Positions 36,701 to 44,428 of a stretch of 64,000 nt of DNA are shown here, piece by piece. The position numbers and the translations under genes are program-made. Position 1 is the stretch's first letter. Every line of letters starts with the position of its first letter. Below the pieces are notes generated by a model. That model made no database searches. It worked only from the letters and a program-made list of their open reading frames with translations, and had not been told where the DNA came from. The stretch is from assembly GCA_965220535.1 (NCBI GenBank), contig OZ244833.1, forward strand, positions 2,542,001 to 2,606,000, in the 5' to 3' direction. The stretch is from HK1 sp965220535. GTDB taxonomy: Bacteria; Pseudomonadota; Gammaproteobacteria; HK1.

Positions 36701-36878
36701 GACGGTAAGGCACCTGCAAACCAGCGAGTTGGCGGACTTGATCGACCACCGTTGGGAGGGGATGGGCCTGTCGTGCGAGTTGCGCTCGGACAACGACTTC
36801 ACGGTGCAGGTGATGACGCGCACCGGAGGCGGCGGGGCGTTGGTCAACAACAGCGCCACCGGGGTGGTCGAGGAGTAG
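33666..36878 (+). CDS. Giant secreted Calx-beta repeat protein 2, poly-C phase-variable
   Basis: A 1070-residue paralogue of the 24-kb gene. It has the same start MTKPPTNGSVPEVP, a 12-C tract coding for Pro, and a signal sequence (RKRFAAELVALC to SVAAQ). A distinct Cys-containing head region follows, then about six Calx-beta-like repeats and two terminal modules (RIRCRQSSACAVYFDC, LGCLLRS, AQVWTRSGDGVLVNN; RIRCVAPSGQHC, LSCELRS). At C12 the frame is open. The head region differs strongly from protein 1, while start and tail are conserved, suggesting variable binding specificity on a shared scaffold. AAGGAG precedes the ATG. Likely calcium-dependent adhesin or matrix protein; extracellular location inferred. 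Confidence 0.85.
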   Translation: MTKPPTNGSVPEVPIAPESTTPPPPRKRFAAELVALCALSLLTLVPLFPHSVAAQNTTPLASTCASWNIGARAIINQCGHNIRITGKHTSGSSSECIDYEPSSGNTFGNNGTAQPGRPAQLCVEYEDTDKQNETGRLSCDTVTIDECGDDNTAPVYINPDAAPSGNIELNPTTTLEMNEGDDDGTFRVKLDTAPAADVTVTITSADTDAVTVSPASLTFTTSNYNTERTVTVTAVQDSDNDDESVVLTLSASGGIIASNKTKTVSVDDDEPPSAIVVDPNTVNIEEGDTTSVAGGFGGSFIVKIEPASTKRVNVSLASNNSDVFVSPQIAQFSPNDNSMTTGITIGVRANQDADKRSEAATITLSTTSITTGDVPVTVNVKDDDIPSGNIVFSPGVLTVVEGSSNTFTVKLDTEPGDVTVTITRHPDDPAAVTFTPTSLTFDSTDYSTEKTVTVTGVQDDDNDDVASIRLVLRATGDIEAPHVTKTVMVDDDEEPSALVFEPAGKLSIPEGGSATLSIKIDPPSSGKVRLAMLSLDSDISNRPGTLDFEANDGAAQTVTLNAHHDADIFDDDGGDAAHPLTNLIVRASGGFTANVRHPILVVDDDVAGSLVMQPATLQIVEGGQESISVRLGLMPTVDSVTVNLTKTNPSVTLDPSTLTFSDENWNIGQRVVISVAEDENSDNGADTITGAFGSSQGNYASAANPAGASISIVTLDRPGGIVTSTELVGLTEGGEPMSFTVHLGDAPVGTSTVTLTLSNDNPHITLNPPVLLFTRDNFGVERTVEVQAQDDVGREDDFDIIHIQGAGGNYKRSTARISVSIEDNDDDAGVVGGTPGRAGVYALAIPPETGSDTSDLRIRCRQSSACAVYFDCTAQTDGDVFEGWLPELIPAWGTRTVRASDIVRYAKASWFGKGRLGCLLRSRQKISAQVWTRSGDGVLVNNSASLESALDSLYGAKRVDIESIPSPDGDEETNLRIRCVAPSGQHCTRTRFACFDDDGTRHEGDLGRIPRLTVRHLQTSELADLIDHRWEGMGLSCELRSDNDFTVQVMTRTGGGGALVNNSATGVVEE
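33729..33740 (+). repeat. 12-C tract, Calx-beta gene 2 (frame ON)
   Basis: Twelve consecutive C at the same codon position as the 20-C tract of gene 1; in phase at this length. Confidence 0.9.
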
Positions 36879-36906
36879 CGGTCGAGGACTAGGCGTGAGA
36901 TCGTTG

Positions 36907-36943
36907 GGGCGGCTTCTCTGGCAAGGGGAAGCCGCCCTTTTTT
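36907..36943 (+). terminator. Intrinsic terminator after Calx-beta gene 2
   Basis: GGGCGGCTTC and GAAGCCGCCC form a perfect 10-bp stem with an 11-nt loop, followed by six T, 28 bases after the stop. Confidence 0.9.
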
Positions 36944-37273
36944 ATGGGAAGCCGAGATCGACTGTACGCCCGAGCCCCGACTCGAAAGCTGAGACTTCGG
37001 CGACGGGTGAATATCCGGATTCGCGGCGAATCGGATGCTTGGTGACAAGACACCTGTAGTCGGAAGAAGCGGCGAAGGGGGTTCGGTGGGGATGTTCGGG
37101 TCTTGGCTGCGAAGTTCGGTCACGGGCTAGACCGCACAGGTGCCGGCCCGAGCGGGCGGCGGAATGTCGGTCAAAAATGGTGTGACGGGTTCCGTGAGGT
37201 GATATTAGAATCGGTGGCGGGGGAGAAGAGAGCGAAACCGCACGAGAGCCGAAACCGAACAGGAGACGATGCG

Positions 37274-37621
37274 ATGAGCGACGAGAAGAGAATCGACCGG
37301 ATCGAGAGGATGTCCGAGGAAAATACCAAGGGGATGGCGGAGCTCCGTCTTATGAGGGTGGAGGATCGGGCCATGATGAATGAGACCCGATCCATGATGA
37401 CGGAGACTCTTGCGGAAATTCACTCGGAAAATGCGCAGACTCTTTCCAAAATCACCACGGACAAAGCGCAGGCCGTTGCTAAAATTCTCTCGGACAATGC
37501 GCAAACTCGCGAAACCCTCTGTCGAGAGAATGCCCGTATCCCTTGGATAATTATCGCCGGCTACGCGATTGGAGGCACCATTGCAGGCCTTATCGCGAGT
37601 TACTTGGGTTTGGGGCAGTGA
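37274..37621 (+). CDS. Coiled-coil protein with C-terminal membrane anchor
   Basis: A 115-residue protein. Residues about 1-85 are a charged heptad-like helix (RIDRIERMSEENTKGMAEL, then ENAQTLSKI, DKAQAVAKIL and DNAQTRETL repeats). Residues about 90-113 are one membrane segment (IPWIIIAGYAIGGTIAGLIA). This resembles small coiled-coil, tail-anchored proteins often found near phage or mobile genes. Partner unknown. ATG 37274 has AGGAGA upstream. It lies about 400 bases after the second Calx-beta gene. Confidence 0.7.
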   Translation: MSDEKRIDRIERMSEENTKGMAELRLMRVEDRAMMNETRSMMTETLAEIHSENAQTLSKITTDKAQAVAKILSDNAQTRETLCRENARIPWIIIAGYAIGGTIAGLIASYLGLGQ

Positions 37622-37999
37622 CCGAAGGCGTCCTTTCGCCGAAAAAACCCTTCCTCTTCGAAGGGATTTTCCTCGACATAGATGCGAGGGTCATTGTCTC
37701 GTCTTCCATCGGGTTTCGAATACCCCCGATCCTTGTGATGGCAGATGAAAGACCTTGGGTAGAAATGAAGTCGAACAGGCCAATCGTTTCGCTTAGTCGA
37801 TAGATTGACGAAAAGACTTATCTCTATTGCTCGGACTCCCTCGGGGAGTCTTCTGCGAATCCGAAAGCGCTCGAAAGCCGGTTCCCTATTTTTCGCAAGG
37901 ATTTCGCAAGGAAGATATCGGCGAATACGGGTGCGGAAAAGGGCGAGTGCGTATCGTTTTTCCCTTCCACCGGGTTTTCCTTTCCACCGGGCCAAGGGA
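37622..37999. other. Gap without a supported gene
   Basis: Frames here are short or are tails of the frameshifted pseudogene that follows on the minus strand. No promoter, repeat or RNA gene is recognised. Confidence 0.4.
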
Positions 38000-38315
38000 C
38001 TCGGGCTGTGCGGGATCAGGGCAAGGCAATTTCGGTATGAATCCCGACCCGATTTTTCGATGATTCGATGCAATCGCCGCTCGTTCGCACTTCCAAACGG
38101 GTGTCGAGCGAAGTGCCGATGATCGAAGAATGCCTCGTCGACTTCGGAGTCTTCCGGTTGATGGCAGTGAAATCCGAACGATCGACCGCCCGATGCCACT
38201 TTGGTAGCAGTCGTTTTCATCCAAATATGCCCTCGTGGGCAAGGGCGGGGAGGGAGAGAACCGAGGGGAGAATCGACAGAGCCATAGCGAAGGCGAATTC
38301 GCTCGAAGTCGATAT
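38000..38315 (-). pseudogene. Decayed copy of the small His/Cys secreted gene
   Basis: A paralogue of the intact gene at 39631-39981. The ribosome site AAGGAGAT is kept, but the start codon is ATA instead of ATG at 38313-38315. Two single-base frameshifts follow (before the DEND stretch and in the Cys/His region), and the membrane-segment part is missing. Recognisable remnants are EFAFAMALSILP, LPALAH and HCHQPEDSEVDEAF in separate frames. It pairs with the intact DUF2306-like gene beside it. Confidence 0.75.
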
Positions 38316-38572
38316 CGTTATATCTCCTTGATAAACGTCCAATTATCGGCGGCGCGTGTCAACGGGGAGTCGATGGGTGGGCGAGAAGGAGTCCCTCGGT
38401 CGCCTTTTCTGCAATGGCTCGGGACATCCCCGTTCACGATATCATCGGCGGGGTCGTCGTTGACGCCGAAAGTCGCGGACGAGCCTGATCCCCCGAGTCT
38501 TCTTCCCCGAGATTTTTGCCTCCCGAGCGAAGGTCGTTCTTCGTCATCCTGTCGATCTTGTTCCCCGAGACA

Positions 38573-38947
38573 CTAAAAGCCCAAAAGCCCGGGGATGAAA
38601 CGCCCCGGCAAGAGGGCCAAAATGCCGGCCGAGACCGCCCCGATCATGGTGCCGATCATCGCTTGGCGGTGCCTCGTCACGTCGCGGCGAAAACGAATGG
38701 CGTGGATTGCTATCGCCATCGACGCCAAGGTGAAGACCGAGAGCAAGTGAATCCAACTGAGGCTGCCGTCCTCGAGTTCGCGGATTCGGAACGAGCCCAA
38801 AACCACGATCGACATTGACCCCACCCATATCCATCCGACGATGACATGGCGCAAAGTGCCTTTGGCGGTGGCGAGGTTGAGCGCTCCGAGCCCGAGGGCA
38901 GCAAGGGCGAAGGAGAGGTGCAACCAAATCCAGAAGATATCGTCCAT
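38573..38947 (-). CDS. DUF2306-like four-helix membrane protein
   Basis: A 124-residue protein with about four membrane helices: FWIWLHLSFALAALGLGALN, HVIVGWIWVGSMSIVVLGS, WIHLLSVFTLASMAIAIHAI and IGAVSAGILALLPG. HVIVGWIW and RHRQAMIGTMIG are typical of the DUF2306 family of small inner-membrane proteins of unknown function. The ATG at 38947 follows GGAG at good spacing; an earlier start would add a poor extension. A 3' remnant of a second copy exists at 40132-40262. Confidence 0.75.
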   Translation of the reverse strand: MDDIFWIWLHLSFALAALGLGALNLATAKGTLRHVIVGWIWVGSMSIVVLGSFRIRELEDGSLSWIHLLSVFTLASMAIAIHAIRFRRDVTRHRQAMIGTMIGAVSAGILALLPGRFIPGLLGF

Positions 38948-39507
38948 ATCGATTCGGCTCCTCGAAAGCCGGAACAACGCGAACGCGAGCGATACCGGAA
39001 GGCTCGGAGGCATCGCTCTTCGAATATCGCCCTGAGGGTAGGATAGGTAAGATAAATCCCCTGTCGAAAAGGGTGCGCGATTTCAAACTCCGCACCGTTT
39101 TCGGCTGATTCATCTATCGGGGGATGCAGCCGGTGCGCCCGTGTGCATGAGGCACGAGCACGAGGCACGAGAAAGCGGAGTCCGATCGGCGATTCGGTTT
39201 TTTCTAACGAATCACGCAAGAGCGGAGAAAGGGATGGCTATCGACTTTTGTTGATGGCTTGATATATTCATCTGCAACAATAAGGTGATATGGATATTCT
39301 CAAAAGTCTTGGCGGATGAATCACTGAATTTTCCGATATCCCTTCGAGGATAAGCACCATCGTGGCTTCGCTCCGTCGATCGGCATCGTCCGAGGAGAAT
39401 CGAAGACCCTCGCCTCGATTCGTTCGATATCCCGTAGGCGTCGGTCGGGGTGCGGCTTGGCGCAATCCAAGATGGCATGATTGCTTCGTTCCTTGGAGGA
39501 TTCGAAA
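38948..39507. other. Gap without a supported gene
   Basis: About 560 bases. The part around 39230-39330 is AT-rich compared with its surroundings. Short frames on both strands show no recognisable features. Confidence 0.4.
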
Positions 39508-39610
39508 ATGGTTCGAATCATCGTCTTGATCTTTTTTGTCCTGATCCCCTTTTGCCGGCAGCAGTGCAAGGAGTAACCACTCACAAGCCTGTGACCTGCC
39601 CTTCGCGATA
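39508..39610 (+). pseudogene. Signal-peptide remnant of an ankyrin-type secreted gene
   Basis: ATG 39508 starts MVRIIVLIFFVLIPF, similar to the signal peptides of the ankyrin proteins. One extra T shifts the frame. Removing it would give PFAGSSARSNHSQACDLP, close to PFAGSNAQTCDLHKK of ankyrin protein 2. The rest of that gene is missing here; a C-terminal fragment of the same family lies at 40263. Confidence 0.55.
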
Positions 39611-39630
39611 CGCGAGGAGCGAAGCCAAGG

Positions 39631-39981
39631 CTATCGGGGCAAGGGAATTTCGATACGGATCCCGACCCGGTCTTTCGATGATTCGATTTTCCATCGCCGC
39701 TTTTCCAAAGGGTTGTCAAGCGAGGCGGCGAGCGACGACGGGGCTTGCATTTCATCGAGGAGCCAAGCCACGGCGGCCAAGGTCAAGACGGTGGCGCCGA
39801 TGATCAGGAATACCTCGTCCACATCGGAGTCTTCCGGTTGGTGGCAATGCAACCCGACCAAGCGGCCGCCCGATGTCACCGTATGACAGCCGTTTTCATC
39901 CAGCGTGCCATCGTGAGCAAGGGCGGGGACTAAGAGAACCGACAGGGCCATGGCGAAGGCGAATTTGCTCAAAAGCGACAT
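39631..39981 (-). CDS. Small secreted/membrane protein with YHYH-like Cys-His motif
   Basis: A 116-residue protein. Signal peptide MSLLSKFAFAMALSVLLVPA is followed by AHDGTLDENGCH...GLHCHQPE, a spacing of Cys and His seen in small YHYH-type periplasmic proteins and possibly metal-binding. A membrane helix (VFLIIGATVLTLAAVAWLL) and a polar tail complete it. Start ATG 39981 lies after a near-perfect AAGGAGAT site; a longer start upstream is less likely. A decayed duplicate lies at 38000-38315. Function unknown. Confidence 0.72.
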   Translation of the reverse strand: MSLLSKFAFAMALSVLLVPALAHDGTLDENGCHTVTSGGRLVGLHCHQPEDSDVDEVFLIIGATVLTLAAVAWLLDEMQAPSSLAASLDNPLEKRRWKIESSKDRVGIRIEIPLPR

Positions 39982-40131
39982 CGTTATATCTCCTTGATAA
40001 ACATTCAATCATCGGCGGCGTTATCCCCGACGTCATCATGACGACGAGACCGAAGATGCGACCGATCCGAGCCTGTTTCCCCGAGGGTTCTTGCTCCTGA
40101 CCGAAGATCGTTCTTCGTCATCCCGTCGATT

Positions 40132-40262
40132 TTATCCCTCTAAGCACCAAGCTAGGCACCAAACTAGGCACCGAAAGCCCGAAAGCCCGGGGATGAAACG
40201 CCCCGACAAAGGGACCGAAGCATCGCTCGAGCCCGTCCCGACCATGGTTCCGATCATCCGTC
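40132..40262 (-). pseudogene. 3' remnant of a DUF2306-like gene
   Basis: On the minus strand this reads MIGTMVGTGSSDASVPLSGR and FIPGLSGF, matching the end of the intact gene at 38573 (MIGTMIGAVSAGILALLPGR, FIPGLLGF). Everything upstream of that is absent; the match stops where an ankyrin-protein C-terminal fragment begins on the other strand. Confidence 0.7.
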
Positions 40263-40758
40263 GGAGCGACAAGCGACGGGGCGCTCGGCTGTGCGGCTGC
40301 GGAGCCGGGAACGAATCACGGCGCAGGTTTGGGCTTCCTCGGACGCGATGAATGCGAATATCACGGCCTATCGGCGGAGCGAAAGAAGTAGAACGCGTAT
40401 TCAGTTTCATGTCGGGGAAAGCAATATTCCTTAAGTCAAACTCCGATGCCTGGCCGACGAGGGGAAGAACTGTACCAATACCGAATTCGAATGTACCGAC
40501 GCTCAAGGGGTGTACCGGCCGGATATCAGTGCGGGGACGGTCGAGAACTTGAATGTGTATACCATCTCGACAGGCGGCGCCGACTATGAGATTCCGGGCA
40601 CCGATACTGCCAAGGGTCGGTATTTCTGCGATGTCAGATCGGACGATGCCTTTGAGGTTTATGCGCTCGACCATGCGCTCGACTATGCGCTCGACACTTC
40701 ATCCCGAGCAGGGGGTTCGGTGTCTTTGGTCAACACCACCGCGGTCGGTATGGATTAG
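40263..40758 (+). pseudogene. Decayed C-terminal Cys-module fragment of an ankyrin-type protein
   Basis: Reads as LRSRERITAQVW, YRRSERSRTRIQFHVGESNI, then VKLRCLADEGKNCTNTEFEC, VENLNVYTIS and RYFCDVRSDDAFEVYA. It parallels the last 190 residues of the secreted ankyrin proteins. A one-base insertion near 40295 and a TAA near 40433 break the frame. The tail contains an ALDHALDY-type short repeat. No ankyrin repeats or start remain, so this is the debris of a third family member. Confidence 0.75.
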
Positions 40759-41467
40759 ATGGCAGGCATCGCCGTTTAGGCCTGAAAAGCGCAAAGGAGT
40801 GTGCGCCTTGCGCTTTTCGACTCTTTCGGCTCGCAGCGTTTGTTCCCGATTCCTTCGAGGGGCGAAGTCGACGTTCGAAGTGTGCGATGTCTTCGAAAGA
40901 AGCGGCGGGCTCTTTCGATCAGGCGGATCGAGGGCGCGATCATCTCGTGCGGTCTAGCGGGGTGACCGGCAACGCTTCGCTTTTTCGGGGGCGGCGCCGA
41001 AAGAGCGGTCAGAGGATCGGTACCGCGCTCCTAGTCGAAAGGGGGGAGCCGCGGTCAGCGGGTTTGGCTCGGGCGAGGCATCCGAGTCCGCCGCTTCGTA
41101 TGCGATGGATCGGCGGATAGCGGGCAATTTCAATCGTTTCGCTTCTTTCGTGCCGTCTCGCACAAGGCGGTAGCGGCCGGTGATATCGGCGAGCGGATGC
41201 CGAATTCTTGCGAGCCGGTAAAAACAAGCGTCTATGCGGGCTGTCTTGCGCTCGGCTTCGGCGATCGGGAGCGCTACTCGCAAGCCGTCGAATTCGGCCG
41301 GCCAGTATGCCCTAGGCCCGCTTCGATATTCGCGTCGAAAGAATCGGCCGAGCGTGGCGGACGCGCCCTTTACGGGCGCTTGCCCGATCGCTTGCCGGGA
41401 GCCCCACCCTACCGCTCTCGCGCCGACGCTGCTTCGATGGCTTGGCCGCATCGATAGGAGCCGGGCC
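40759..41467. other. Gap of about 700 bases
   Basis: No frame with a recognisable domain, signal peptide or ribosome site. It may simply separate the accessory region from the housekeeping genes that follow. Confidence 0.4.
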
Positions 41468-41944
41468 ATGTCGAAGTCCCCGCAGCCTTATACGCTCGTC
41501 AAAGACATCGCCGCCGTTGGCATGACGGCGGTTATCGGCAGCCTGTTCGTGCCCATCGACGCCGTCATTGCCGGCGTTGTCGTCGGGATCCTGATAAGCG
41601 TCTGCCGGCAAAGAGCCCGGCGCAAAGCCGAAGAGCGGCAGCCCCCCGACGGGCGAATGATCGTCGTACCCTTAGACCCCGAGCCCTACCGGCCCGGGGT
41701 CGAGAGTGTGGTTCCCCGGTTATCGATGGCGATGAAGATGCGTTCGCGTACTGCTGCGTCGGGTTGCTGCGTTGGGCTGCTGCGCCGAGCCGCTGTGTCG
41801 GGGGTCTGTCGTGAGATAATCCAGGGTGATCGATCCCTTGTTGCAAGATCGGCAATCGGCGTAAGAATCGGCCTTCGGCAAACCCTTTCGTCAACGATCT
41901 CCGTCAATAATCGACCGGTCCCGTCTTCGTTATCGATCCCTTGA
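41468..41944 (+). CDS. Possible small membrane protein, unknown
   Basis: The frame starts MSKSPQPYTLVKDIAAVGMT, with one or two hydrophobic segments (about residues 10-45) and a basic stretch RQRARRKAEERQ after them. The first 70 residues look like a real small membrane protein. The remaining 90 are Arg/Ser-rich and look like out-of-frame reading. It overlaps the TTG start of rsmG by four bases. Low confidence; a shorter gene with a lost stop is another reading. Confidence 0.35.
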   Translation: MSKSPQPYTLVKDIAAVGMTAVIGSLFVPIDAVIAGVVVGILISVCRQRARRKAEERQPPDGRMIVVPLDPEPYRPGVESVVPRLSMAMKMRSRTAASGCCVGLLRRAAVSGVCREIIQGDRSLVARSAIGVRIGLRQTLSSTISVNNRPVPSSLSIP

Positions 41945-42720
41945 ACCCTTTGGATACGCCGTCTTTGCAAAAACGCTCCGCCCGAGCCTCTTTTCCTGCG
42001 AGTTCCGGGGCCGCTTCGCCGTCTCTCGGGGCGCTTGAATCTTGCCTCGAAGCCGAGTCGGAGCGAGCGGGATATCGAATCCCGCTTTCGTCTCGGTCTT
42101 TGCTGGCACGCTATTTGCTCTTGCTGACAAAGTGGAATCGGGCGAGCAATCTCACCGCGGTTCGCGATCCCTTCGAGATGGTCGAGCGGCATGTGCTCGA
42201 TTCCTTGACCGCGCTCGAATCCTTGCGCGGCAACCGGTTGCTCGATGTCGGTACCGGTGCCGGCTTGCCCGGTATCGTGCTGGCGATCATGCGGCCCGAT
42301 ATCCATTGCACCTTGCTCGATTCTCTCGGCAAGAAGACCCGTTTTTGCGCCCAAGCGGTATTGGAACTCGGGCTCGATAACGTGGAGGTTGCAACGCAGC
42401 GTCTTGCCGACCATCGCCCCGCTCGTTTTTATTCCACCGTCATCAGCCGGGCGGCGATGTCGGTGGCGGATCTGCTGGCCGGTTCGCGGGCGTTGATCGA
42501 AGCCCCGGCTCGGATCATCGCGATGAAAGGGCCCTTGCCTCTCCCGGAGTCGGACGCTGTCGAAGGGGAGGGTTTGTCGATCCGGATCGAGGAGGTGCGA
42601 CGAAGCGCTCGGTCCGCGCCGACGACGCTGGTTCTGATCGATATTATCGACGGGGGGTTTTCTCTGGCAGGCGCCGATAGGGCCGCGGCGAGCGGCGACC
42701 GACGGCCGACGATCCCCTGA
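41941..42720 (+). CDS. rsmG: 16S rRNA (guanine527-N7)-methyltransferase RsmG
   Basis: A 259-residue methyltransferase with the RsmG signature: LLTKWNRASNLTAVRDP, HVLDSLTAL, LLDVGTGAGLPGIVLAI (S-adenosylmethionine site), SLGKKTRFC and VISRAAM. It adds the m7G at position 527 of 16S rRNA. Its place before parA-parB and the ATP synthase genes is the classic origin-proximal order. The start is TTG 41941. The N-terminal 45 and C-terminal 20 residues are longer than usual and poorly conserved. Confidence 0.93.
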   Translation: MNPLDTPSLQKRSARASFPASSGAASPSLGALESCLEAESERAGYRIPLSSRSLLARYLLLLTKWNRASNLTAVRDPFEMVERHVLDSLTALESLRGNRLLDVGTGAGLPGIVLAIMRPDIHCTLLDSLGKKTRFCAQAVLELGLDNVEVATQRLADHRPARFYSTVISRAAMSVADLLAGSRALIEAPARIIAMKGPLPLPESDAVEGEGLSIRIEEVRRSARSAPTTLVLIDIIDGGFSLAGADRAAASGDRRPTIP

Positions 42721-43587
42721 CGGCGATATCGATGCCGGATCATCGCGGTGAACGGGCATTACGCTTGGCACCGCGCTTTTTCGAATATCCGAGGAATCGA
42801 AAAGGAAAGCCTTGTCGATATTTCCGTCGATATTTCCGCTTCGGGATCGGGCGGTGGTCGCAAAGCCCCGGGGCTTGGGGGTATGGTTTTTTTCCGTGAT
42901 ACCGACGTTCGGGGGTCTCGGCGTCGTCGGCCTAAAAGGATAGGTGAAAGAATAGGGGTGAGTGTCGTTATGTGATTCAATCGCCATCGAAAGGAATTCT
43001 TTCCGAAGGGGAAGAGGGGATTTTTCCGAAGCGGTTTTTTTGCAAGGCTTCGAAACGATCGCCCCGCCGACGGGGTCGTTTCTGCTTGCCGCCGCAGGCC
43101 GAAGTATCGGGATCTCGTTCCGGTCAGGCGAGGAGAACCGTCTCGCGATTCGTATCGTTCGGGCGTATATCGTTCGGGCGTAGCCGGTGCGAGATGGCCG
43201 ATGAAGCGTCGTGGTCCGATGCTTCGTCGATCAAGGACTCGATGAGCGCAAAATACCCTCGGTGGGCAGCGGCCGGACGAGCGGCTAAGACGAAGGGGAA
43301 GAGCGCTTCGGTGATCGCGAAGGGATTGGCGACGAAGAGACGGCGACGAAGAGACTGGCTACGATAACTAGGAGCATGGCGAAAAGAGCGAATCGATTTT
43401 TGCAATTCTTTGCAATGCCGGATTTGCAGGACCGAATCGATTCTCGGCGCGTGGTTCGGATCTCCGCTCATGCCGTATCGTTGCCGGGGATGAATCACTC
43501 GGAAAAGATAATTCGGCACCTCGGGCGATGGGGCGGGCCGTCCTTGCTTCGCCGTGGAGCGGCGCATTCAATCGGGAAAAAGCCGAC
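42721..43587. other. Gap between rsmG and parA, about 870 bases
   Basis: Usually these genes are close; here a long spacer intervenes. One short basic frame (43194-43367, MADEASWSDASSIKDSM, ending in an Arg-rich tail) might be a small protein, but its composition is unconvincing. No parS-like or origin-like boxes were recognised by eye. Confidence 0.4.
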
Positions 43588-44409
43588 ATGGGGAAGATCA
43601 TCGCGGTGGCGAATCAAAAGGGCGGGGTCGGCAAGACGACCACGAGCATCAACCTCAGCGCTTCGCTCGCCGCCGCCGGGCGGCGGGTTTTGCTCGTCGA
43701 TCTCGATCCCCAAGGAAATGCGACGATGGGCAGCGGGGTCGACAAGACCGCTCTTGCGCATTCGGGCTACGATGTCTTGATGAGCGAAACCCCGCTATCG
43801 GAAGCGGTGATCATGTTGGAGGACAACGGCTATCACCTGCTTCCCGGCAATGCCGATCTGACCGGCGCGGAAGTCGGCTTGCTCGAAGAGATCGGGCGCG
43901 AATTCCGATTGCGCCAAGCGTTGGAGGCGGTGCGCGAGGGCTACGACAGCATCCTGATCGACTGCCCGCCTTCGCTGAGCATTCTGACGGTCAATGCGCT
44001 GGTCGCCGCGGATTCCGTGGTCATTCCGGTGCAATGCGAGTATTACGCTCTCGAGGGACTTTCCGCTTTGCTCGAAACCATCGAGAAGATCCACCGCCGC
44101 ATCAATCGCGGTCTTCGCATCGAGGGCCTTTTGCGCACCATGTTCGATTCTCGCAACAATCTCTCCCGCCAGGTCTCGGAGCAGCTGACGCGGCTTTTCG
44201 GCGGCAAGACATTCGATACCGTCATTCCGCGCAATGTTCGTTTGGCCGAGGCCCCGAGCCATGGGCTGCCCATATTGCTCTATGACCGCGAGAGCAGCGG
44301 ATCGCACGCCTACATCGAGTTGGCGAGCGAGCTCGTCCGGCGCGAGGGCGGGCACAAGAGCGGGAGCAAGAGCGGGCACAAAAGCGGGAGCAAGGAGGGG
44401 GCTCGCTGA
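43588..44409 (+). CDS. parA: Chromosome-partitioning ATPase ParA (Soj)
   Basis: A 273-residue deviant Walker ATPase: MGKIIAVANQKGGVGKTTTS carries the signature KGGVGKTT, then DLDPQGNAT and LIDCPPSLS, and the C-terminal Soj pattern FDTVIPRNVRLAEAPSHG. It drives segregation of origin regions with ParB. ATG 43588 gives the standard N-terminus. The C-terminus has a lineage-specific repeat (GHKSGSKSGHKSGSKEG), low-complexity and basic. parB begins 20 bases after its stop. Confidence 0.95.
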   Translation: MGKIIAVANQKGGVGKTTTSINLSASLAAAGRRVLLVDLDPQGNATMGSGVDKTALAHSGYDVLMSETPLSEAVIMLEDNGYHLLPGNADLTGAEVGLLEEIGREFRLRQALEAVREGYDSILIDCPPSLSILTVNALVAADSVVIPVQCEYYALEGLSALLETIEKIHRRINRGLRIEGLLRTMFDSRNNLSRQVSEQLTRLFGGKTFDTVIPRNVRLAEAPSHGLPILLYDRESSGSHAYIELASELVRREGGHKSGSKSGHKSGSKEGAR

Positions 44410-44428
44410 AAGGCGGGCGATATCGATC

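Noticed and set aside
40352..40552. Open frame within the Cys-module fragment
   Set aside because: It reads a different frame from the one that matches the ankyrin protein tails; it is a shadow of the pseudogene.
43194..43367. Short basic frame before parA
   Set aside because: 57 codons ending in an Arg-rich run, with weak ribosome site and no family; not enough to call a gene.
43376..43587. parS or replication-origin boxes next to parAB
   Set aside because: No palindromic parS-like site or cluster of DnaA-box-like 9-mers could be recognised by eye, so none is claimed.
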